The position numbers and the translations under genes were made by a program. Below, piece by piece: positions 6,271 through 8,156 of a DNA stretch of 8,156 bases. Every line of letters starts with the position of its first letter. Within the stretch, counting starts at the first letter, position 1. The notes under the pieces are model-generated. The model was not told where the DNA came from and did not search any database. It worked only from the letters and a program-made list of their open reading frames with translations. Source of the stretch: JBGTLW01 sp041743835 (lineage in GTDB: Bacteria; Planctomycetota; Phycisphaerae; Phycisphaerales; Phycisphaeraceae). The stretch lies in contig JBGTLW010000096.1 in the NCBI GenBank assembly GCA_041743835.1, forward strand, positions 1-8,156. Reading direction: 5' to 3'.

Positions 6271-6307
6271 CGGTTAGGAACACCAGTGGGCTTCAGAGCG
6301 ATAACCG
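6271..6307 (-). promoter_or_regulatory. Inverted repeat upstream of the sigma-54 promoter, candidate activator site
   Basis: CGGTTA (6271-6276) and TAACCG (6302-6307) form a perfect 6-bp inverted repeat separated by 25 bases, about 43-79 bases upstream of the predicted transcription start. It could bind an enhancer-binding protein. The spacing is wide and the site is closer than most such sites, so this is weak. It does not match the NtrC consensus I know. Confidence 0.25.
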
Positions 6308-6328
6308 GGCGGGTCGAAGTGAAACATG

Positions 6329-6372
6329 AGCCGTGCGGCTGCGCGCTTTGTGGGCAGACGCCAGCCCGCACA
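6329..6372 (-). terminator. Two small hairpins directly after the coiled-coil gene, possible weak terminator
   Basis: Immediately after the stop codon the minus strand has GGGC and GCCC around TGGCGTCT, flanked by TGT/ACA with a bulge (6349-6372). A second hairpin AGCC-GCAC-GGCT (6329-6340) is followed by CATGTTTC. Neither has a real T-tract. They may separate the upstream gene from the operon, but termination is uncertain. Confidence 0.25.
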
Positions 6373-7254
6373 TCAGGGCGACGCCTGCGAATCAAGCATC
6401 AGCCCGGCCCGGCGGCGGACTCCCTCCATCATCGCGATGTGGTCGCGCCCGAGCTTGAGGTCGATCCCGGTGAAATGCACCGCCAGCGTATGGGCAGCCC
6501 CGATCCGCTCCGCGAGGGCGGGTTCGATCGCCAGCGTCAGCCGTTCATCCCGGGCCTCGACTTTGCCCACGCCCGACCGGCCGGCCGTCTGCTTCGCGCC
6601 GCCCAGCGTGTCCAGGGTCTGGTAGCTCACCACGGGGACCTGCACCGCCTCGCCATCGATCAGGAGCGTCGCGGCCTTGAAGTTGCGGTATCGGCGGTTG
6701 GGGTTGGCCTTGGTGTAGAGCACCAATTGGAAGCTTTCGGGTTGCTCAGTTAGTTCAGTCCCGGCGAACTCGAAGGCCGCGGTTACCAGGTGTTCCACGA
6801 AGCCAGCCGTGTTGGCCGAGGCCACGGGCATCGGCGTGCCCTCCACGGTGGTGAGGTCCGCCTTCTCGTCGTATCGGCTCTTGATGAGGGTTTTCTGGGT
6901 TTCCAGCAGCTCGCCCTTGGAGGTGACCCCCGCGATCTGCTCCAGCTCCGCCTTCTCGCTCTCCAGCGACTGCACACGGGCCTTGGCCTGGGCGAGCTCT
7001 TTCTCCAGCGCCAGCGGCGCAGGCTCTGATTTGCTGTCCGCGGCCGTCGGCTCGTCACTTATGGCTGGCTTCATTGCAGCGAGTTGCTCACGGAGGGCCT
7101 TGTTCTCAGCCTCCAAAGCCGCGACCCTCGCCCGCAGCTCACGGATCACGTCCCCAGCCGCAGCCTCATCGCCCAACGCCTGTGCAGTCATTGGCCCAAG
7201 CAACCCCGCAAGCAGCAGGACACAGCATCCACAGCAAAATACGTTGTAACGCAC
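6373..7254 (-). CDS. Secreted coiled-coil protein of unknown function
   Basis: I do not recognise this 293-residue protein. It starts with a Sec-type signal peptide (hydrophobic core at about 9-20, possible cut after AQA at residue 26) that is unusually rich in Cys (positions 7, 8, 10 and 11) without a lipobox. Two heptad-rich segments at about 34-62 and 81-108 predict a coiled coil, joined by a Ser/Glu/Pro/Ala-rich linker. The remaining 180 residues look globular and mixed alpha/beta, with no motif I can name. The GTG at 7254 is chosen because GGAG lies 6 bases before it; a TTG ten codons upstream lacks a ribosome-binding site. It is co-oriented with the operon but separated by the leader and sigma-54 promoter, so a shared role is unlikely. 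Function unknown; it may be anchored or oligomeric in the envelope. Confidence 0.75.
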   Translation of the reverse strand: MRYNVFCCGCCVLLLAGLLGPMTAQALGDEAAAGDVIRELRARVAALEAENKALREQLAAMKPAISDEPTAADSKSEPAPLALEKELAQAKARVQSLESEKAELEQIAGVTSKGELLETQKTLIKSRYDEKADLTTVEGTPMPVASANTAGFVEHLVTAAFEFAGTELTEQPESFQLVLYTKANPNRRYRNFKAATLLIDGEAVQVPVVSYQTLDTLGGAKQTAGRSGVGKVEARDERLTLAIEPALAERIGAAHTLAVHFTGIDLKLGRDHIAMMEGVRRRAGLMLDSQASP

Positions 7255-7432
7255 ATCAGTCTCCAAGAAGAGGTGGCGGGGCAATCAAGATGACAAGCAT
7301 CGCATCATCGCAAGGCATCGCACGGGCAGGCCATCTGAATTATGGCGAGTTCCCGCTGGGAAGCAAAGCCCAATCACCAGCGCTGCAACGCCTCGATGGC
7401 TCTGCCGCGTCACAATCCGAAGCCGAGGCGGG
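7255..7432 (-). other. 178-nt intergenic region with short CATCGC direct repeats
   Basis: Three copies of CATCGC on the plus strand start at 7298, 7306 and 7316, spaced 8 and 10 bases. Upstream of them on the minus strand lies CATAAT (7344-7339), which could be a -10 element, but no good -35 is present at the right distance. The ribosome-binding site of the coiled-coil gene is at the left end. No clear terminator for the kinase gene is seen. Confidence 0.3.
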
Positions 7433-8156
7433 TTAGAGCGTGGTGACTTTCAGGCCGTCGGGGTCCACCTCGAAATCGAAGAAGCGGGCCAGTGCGTTGG
7501 TTGGGTTACGGTTGAGTTGCTGGCGGATGCGGCGGGCTGCGTCGGGGTCTTTGGCGATCATGAAGACAAAACCGCCGCCGCCCGCGCCCGGCAGCAGCCT
7601 CGCATCGAGGTAGCGGTTGATCGGGCGCAGCAACGCCTCGATCCGCGGGTTGGTCGAGCCGGGGTCGATGGCCCGCTTGAGCTGCCAATACTCTTCGATT
7701 CGCCGTGCGGTGGCCTGCGGGTCGCCCGCGTCCATGTCGCGCTTGAGTTGCTCTGCCCCGGCCTTTAGCCTTTCGACGATCGACAACACCTCGCCATCGC
7801 GCGCAAGGTAACGGTGCACCACGTTCTGCAGGATGTCCCGCGCCATCCGCTTGATGCCGGTGAAGTAGAGCAGGCACCGGCCGCGCAGGTCGGACTTGGC
7901 TGATAGATCAAACGCGCTCCAGTGGATCGATGGTGTCTGGTCCGGTCCTGGCCTGGTCCGCAGCAGCTTGACCCCGCCGACGATCCCGCCCACCTGGTCC
8001 TGCCACCCGCCGCCGGTGCCCATGATCTGTTCGAGCAGCAGCGTGCGTGAGATGAGGTCGTCCTGCTGGATCGGCCGGCCGGTGACGCGGGCCATGCACG
8101 CCAGCATCGCGGCGCCGAGGATGGACGACGTGCCCATGCCCGATCCCTTGGGCAGC
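7433..8156 (-). CDS. C-terminal part of a fucokinase-type GHMP kinase (5' end beyond window)
   Basis: The frame is open to the right edge, giving 240 residues of a longer protein. It begins at LPKGSGMGTSS, the ATP-binding GHMP motif 2 in the form typical of L-fucokinase domains (as in bifunctional FKP). MGTGGGWQDQVGG (residues 45-57), CLLYFTGIKRMARDIL (94-109) and the C-terminal glycine-rich GHMP motif LPGAGGGGFVFMIA (188-201) agree with that subfamily. Such kinases phosphorylate L-fucose at C1 in the salvage route to GDP-fucose. Whether an N-terminal pyrophosphorylase domain is fused cannot be seen. Related heptose kinases are the main alternative, but the KGSGxGTSS form points to fucokinase. 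An internal ATG at 8137 lies within the motif and cannot be the real start. No functional link with the guanidine operon is evident. Confidence 0.8.
   Translation of the reverse strand, partial: LPKGSGMGTSSILGAAMLACMARVTGRPIQQDDLISRTLLLEQIMGTGGGWQDQVGGIVGGVKLLRTRPGPDQTPSIHWSAFDLSAKSDLRGRCLLYFTGIKRMARDILQNVVHRYLARDGEVLSIVERLKAGAEQLKRDMDAGDPQATARRIEEYWQLKRAIDPGSTNPRIEALLRPINRYLDARLLPGAGGGGFVFMIAKDPDAARRIRQQLNRNPTNALARFFDFEVDPDGLKVTTL

Larger units (their letters stand above)
5991..6372 (-). other. 382-nt gene-free leader and promoter region of the operon
   Basis: No gene is supported here. On the minus strand the region holds, in order, the end of the upstream transcript with two small hairpins, an inverted repeat upstream of the promoter, the sigma-54 promoter, and about 238 bases of predicted untranslated leader rich in hairpins. 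The leader includes GATGGT/ACCATC (6206-6211 with 6219-6224), a pair of competing hairpins around 6166-6205, a terminator-like hairpin at 6141-6159 and a long hairpin at 6060-6108. I do not recognise a guanidine-I, -II or -III riboswitch in it. Confidence 0.6.

Noticed and set aside
6276..6289. AGGAACACCAGTGG, identical to part of a conserved stretch of 16S rRNA
   Set aside because: The match does not extend on either side and the flanks lack 16S structure; treated as chance.
5991..6372. Guanidine riboswitch (ykkC class I, mini-ykkC class II or class III)
   Set aside because: Expected here because of the operon's function, but I find neither the CTAGGGTTCC and ACTGGTCCGAGAG blocks, nor paired ACGR-loop hairpins, nor the class III pseudoknot pattern. 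A covariance-model search would settle it.
7339..7344. CATAAT as the -10 box of a sigma-70 promoter for the coiled-coil gene
   Set aside because: No acceptable -35 hexamer lies 16-18 bases upstream, so it is mentioned only in the intergenic entry.
1..8156. Transposon ends, CRISPR array, tRNA or rRNA genes
   Set aside because: No regularly spaced repeats, transposase domains, terminal inverted repeats or tRNA-like folds were seen on either strand.

Overview
This GC-rich window carries an almost complete, co-oriented nitrogen-scavenging operon on the minus strand. I read it as a guanidine import and hydrolysis cassette. In transcription order it encodes a periplasmic substrate-binding protein, an unusually long inner-membrane permease and a NitT/TauT-type ATPase. 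These are followed by a ureohydrolase of the nickel-dependent guanidine hydrolase (GdmH) type and two HypA/HypB-like nickel-insertion proteins. No hydrogenase or urease gene is visible, so the HypA/HypB pair most likely serves the ureohydrolase. From memory, the same gene set surrounds sll1077 to sll1082 in Synechocystis, where GdmH needs HypA/HypB homologues.

Layout from left to right: positions 1-135 hold the 3' end of a plus-strand gene with HEAT/LRV-like repeats, convergent with the operon. The operon runs from 5990 down to 153. A 382-nt gene-free leader (5991-6372) contains a strong sigma-54 promoter match at 6254-6239, upstream and downstream inverted repeats, and a terminator-like hairpin. 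Next come a secreted coiled-coil protein of unknown function (7254-6373) and, at the right edge, the C-terminal part of a fucokinase-type GHMP kinase (8156-7433). All genes except the first lie on the minus strand.

Proposed physiology: the ABC transporter brings guanidinium into the cell, and GdmH, loaded with nickel by the HypA/HypB pair, hydrolyses it to ammonia and urea. The sigma-54 promoter suggests that transcription responds to nitrogen supply through an enhancer-binding protein encoded elsewhere. No gene for using the urea lies in the window.

The organism is probably a Gram-negative-type bacterium with a periplasm. The high GC, Sec-type signal peptides, sigma-54 use, a fucokinase-type GHMP kinase and an orphan secreted coiled-coil protein would fit a planctomycete, but this is inference; the window contains no rRNA or other phylogenetic marker.
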